Assembly: GCA_046329515.1 (NCBI GenBank)
Contig: JAXLUM010000002.1
Coordinates: 868,001 to 932,000 of the forward strand
Length of the DNA: 64,000 nucleotides
Direction of reading: 5' to 3'
DNA from: Bog-950 sp046329515
GTDB taxonomy: Bacteria; Bacteroidota; Bacteroidia; Chitinophagales; LD1
The notes under the pieces are model-generated. The model saw only the letters and a list, made by a program, of their open reading frames with translations, was not told where the DNA came from and ran no database searches. The first letter of the stretch is position 1, and each line of letters opens with the position of its first letter. The position numbers and the translations under genes were made by a program. Positions 62,346-64,000 of the stretch are shown piece after piece.

Positions 62346-63890
62346 ATGCCTCTTACTCTGGAATTAAAACTCAGGCCTGAACAGGCGGCTTTGCCTGATG
62401 ACATTAAACGAGCTGCAGCGCTTGCCGGAAACATTGATGTAAATACTATTGCGAAAGTTAAACTGATACGCAAATCGCTTGATGCGCGTAAGCCGCAAAT
62501 AATAGTATTGTTAAAGGTTGAAGTGTACCAACATGGTGAAAGTGTGCCGAAGGAGTTGCGTACCTTTAAACCACAAGCTGTTTCGGCGAAAAAAACCTGT
62601 CATATCATCGGCTTTGGTCCTGCAGGTATTTATGCCGCATTGCAATTGCTTGAACGGGGCATAAAGCCAATTGTAATAGAACGAGGAAAAGCTGTTAAAG
62701 AAAGAAGACGCGACTTAGCAGCAATAAACCGCCAGCTTATAGTTGACCCGGATAGTAATTATTGTTTCGGCGAAGGAGGTGCGGGCACATATAGTGATGG
62801 AAAACTGTATACACGCAGCACAAAACGCGGCGACATTAAGAAAGTGCTGGATGTGTTTATTCAGCATGGCGCTAATGAAAATATAGGCTACGAAGCCCAC
62901 CCGCATATAGGTACCAATAAATTGCCGGGTATTATTGAAAACATGCGCCATACTATTTTAAATAGTGGCGGCGAGGTGCACTTCAACAAAAGACTAAGTG
63001 GATTTAAAATTGAAAGCGATAAAATAAAACGCCTACTGTTTGCTGATGGCGATGAACAGGAATCTCAAAATGTAATACTTGCCACGGGCCATAGCAGCCG
63101 CGATGTATTTGAGATGTTACTGGCGCACGGCCTGCTGATTGAAGCCAAACCATTTGCTTTAGGCGTACGGGTGGAGCATCAACAAACGTTGATTGACAGC
63201 ATTCAATATAAAAGAAACGAACGCGGTGAGTTTTTGCCACCATCCAGCTATAGCCTGGTAACACAAGCATGTGGGCGTGGGGTATTTTCTTTTTGCATGT
63301 GCCCCGGCGGCATTATTGCACCTGCCAGTACTGCCCCCGGCGAAACGGTAGTTAACGGTTGGAGCCCAAGTAAGCGAAACGGCAAGTATGCTAATAGCGG
63401 CATGGTGGTTTCGGTAAATCCTGAAAACTGGAAGCACCTGGAGAAGTTTGGTCCTTTAGCTGCCTTACAGTTTCAAAAACAGGTGGAGCAAAAGGCGTTT
63501 ACCTTAACAGGAAGTATACAGGCCCCGGCACAACGCATGGAAGATTTTATTCAAGGACGTTCATCGCAAAACCTGCCCGTGTGCTCTTACATACCCGGCA
63601 TAATGCCAATTAACCTGAAAGAAGTATTGCCACAGTTTATTGCCCAAAGCCTTCGTGAAGGACTTATTGATTTTGGAAAAAAAATGAAAGGCTACAGAAC
63701 AAATGAAGCGGTGCTGGTTGGCGTGGAAAGTCGTACCAGTAGCCCCGTGCGCATACCACGCGATAAGGAAACCCTACAACATCCACAGGTAAGCAACCTT
63801 TACCCCTGCGGCGAGGGCGCCGGTTATGCAGGTGGTATAGTAAGTGCTGCTATGGATGGCATAGCCTGCGCTAATGCCATAACCCTTTAG
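62346..63890 (+). CDS. FAD-dependent dehydrogenase (COG2509-type)
   Basis: A 514-residue flavoprotein. The N-terminal about 75 residues are a conserved RNA-binding-like cap (KLIRKSLDARK). The FAD motif is GFGPAGIYAALQL, then VIERGKAVKERRRD, CFGEGGAGTYSDGKLYTRS and VILATGHSSRD; the C-terminus GEGAGYAGGIVSAAMDGIACA is characteristic. The group is widespread and unassigned in function. It starts 19 bases after the terminator and is the last complete gene. Confidence 0.92.
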   Translation: MPLTLELKLRPEQAALPDDIKRAAALAGNIDVNTIAKVKLIRKSLDARKPQIIVLLKVEVYQHGESVPKELRTFKPQAVSAKKTCHIIGFGPAGIYAALQLLERGIKPIVIERGKAVKERRRDLAAINRQLIVDPDSNYCFGEGGAGTYSDGKLYTRSTKRGDIKKVLDVFIQHGANENIGYEAHPHIGTNKLPGIIENMRHTILNSGGEVHFNKRLSGFKIESDKIKRLLFADGDEQESQNVILATGHSSRDVFEMLLAHGLLIEAKPFALGVRVEHQQTLIDSIQYKRNERGEFLPPSSYSLVTQACGRGVFSFCMCPGGIIAPASTAPGETVVNGWSPSKRNGKYANSGMVVSVNPENWKHLEKFGPLAALQFQKQVEQKAFTLTGSIQAPAQRMEDFIQGRSSQNLPVCSYIPGIMPINLKEVLPQFIAQSLREGLIDFGKKMKGYRTNEAVLVGVESRTSSPVRIPRDKETLQHPQVSNLYPCGEGAGYAGGIVSAAMDGIACANAITL

Positions 63891-64000
63891 GCCACCCCAA
63901 TTATTTCATATGTTTAAAATGTAATATGAGCGTAGGCTTACTGACAAAACTCATTTGGCAGAAAGCTGCATGCCTTATGACATTTACTGTACTAAAAAAA
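63891..64000. other. Right-hand end, no gene supported
   Basis: An ATG at 63926 opens a frame that reaches the window edge without a stop (MSVGLLTKLIWQKAACLMT...), but 25 codons without a recognisable family are not enough to call a gene. Confidence 0.2.

Noticed and set aside
1..64000. tRNA and rRNA genes
   Set aside because: No stretch with a convincing T-loop (GGTTCGAATC-type) and cloverleaf arms was seen by eye; short ones could have been missed.
63926..64000. ATG opening a frame to the window edge
   Set aside because: Only 25 codons, no known motif, so it is not called as a gene.

Overview
This 64 kb window looks like chromosome of a Bacteroidota member, most likely a free-living gliding-type lineage in or near Chitinophagales, Sphingobacteriales or Flavobacteriales. 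The signs are secreted proteins ending in type IX secretion (T9SS) sorting domains (types A and B), SprB repeats, lipoproteins, Bacteroidota-style -7 promoter elements (TAnnTTTG), poor Shine-Dalgarno signals, and family members typical of the phylum (LID-less adenylate kinase, YbeY ending HGVLHLLGFKDK). I see no tRNA, rRNA, CRISPR array, prophage or insertion sequence.

Layout. 1-6509: leftward block of a DUF2075 helicase/nuclease, ybeY, mnmG, an Ig-like lipoprotein and hflX (cut by the window edge); the ybeY-mnmG gap carries two parS-like palindromes. 6585-12575: mostly rightward, with a small acidic protein, a secreted DUF695-RraB fusion, a T9SS subtilisin, a YbjQ protein and an HTTM-like membrane protein. 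12585-25775: serS, cell-wall and membrane genes (two L,D-transpeptidases, a glucosaminidase-LysM protein, a phosphatidylserine-decarboxylase-like protein, a YbhN-type protein, an ArnT-like transferase), scpA, an oligopeptide-binding lipoprotein, and an operon of gamma-carbonic anhydrase, idi and an O-methyltransferase.

25882-37443: a 980-residue SprB-repeat protein (type B sorting), a secreted CocE/NonD hydrolase (type A sorting), then a rightward run adk-obgE-EamA-selD-SDR-LysE. 37537-45600: a DUF4382 lipoprotein and the leftward run CapA-SPOR, coaX, an outer-membrane barrel and lptC.

45602-51231: a partial kynurenine catabolic set: 3-hydroxyanthranilate 3,4-dioxygenase (plus strand) facing a leftward group with an SDR, AlkB, 2-aminomuconate semialdehyde dehydrogenase and a RidA-family protein that may be 2-aminomuconate deaminase. 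The decarboxylase, kynureninase and monooxygenase are not in the window. 51246-54034: two T9SS cargo genes with nearly identical C-terminal sorting domains, flanking the collapsed remnant of a third. 54043-57135: a glycan cluster (two glycosyltransferases and a polysaccharide deacetylase). 57399-63890: comM/yifB, a VOC protein, a YpfJ-like zinc peptidase, another T9SS protein and an FAD-dependent dehydrogenase.

Nothing here is clearly a new multi-gene system. The observations most worth following up are the parS-like pair, the eroded T9SS gene between two genes sharing a sorting domain, the exported RraB fusion, the CapA-SPOR fusion, the nuclease-helicase next to ybeY, and promoter elements placed so close to ATG that the transcripts should be leaderless.
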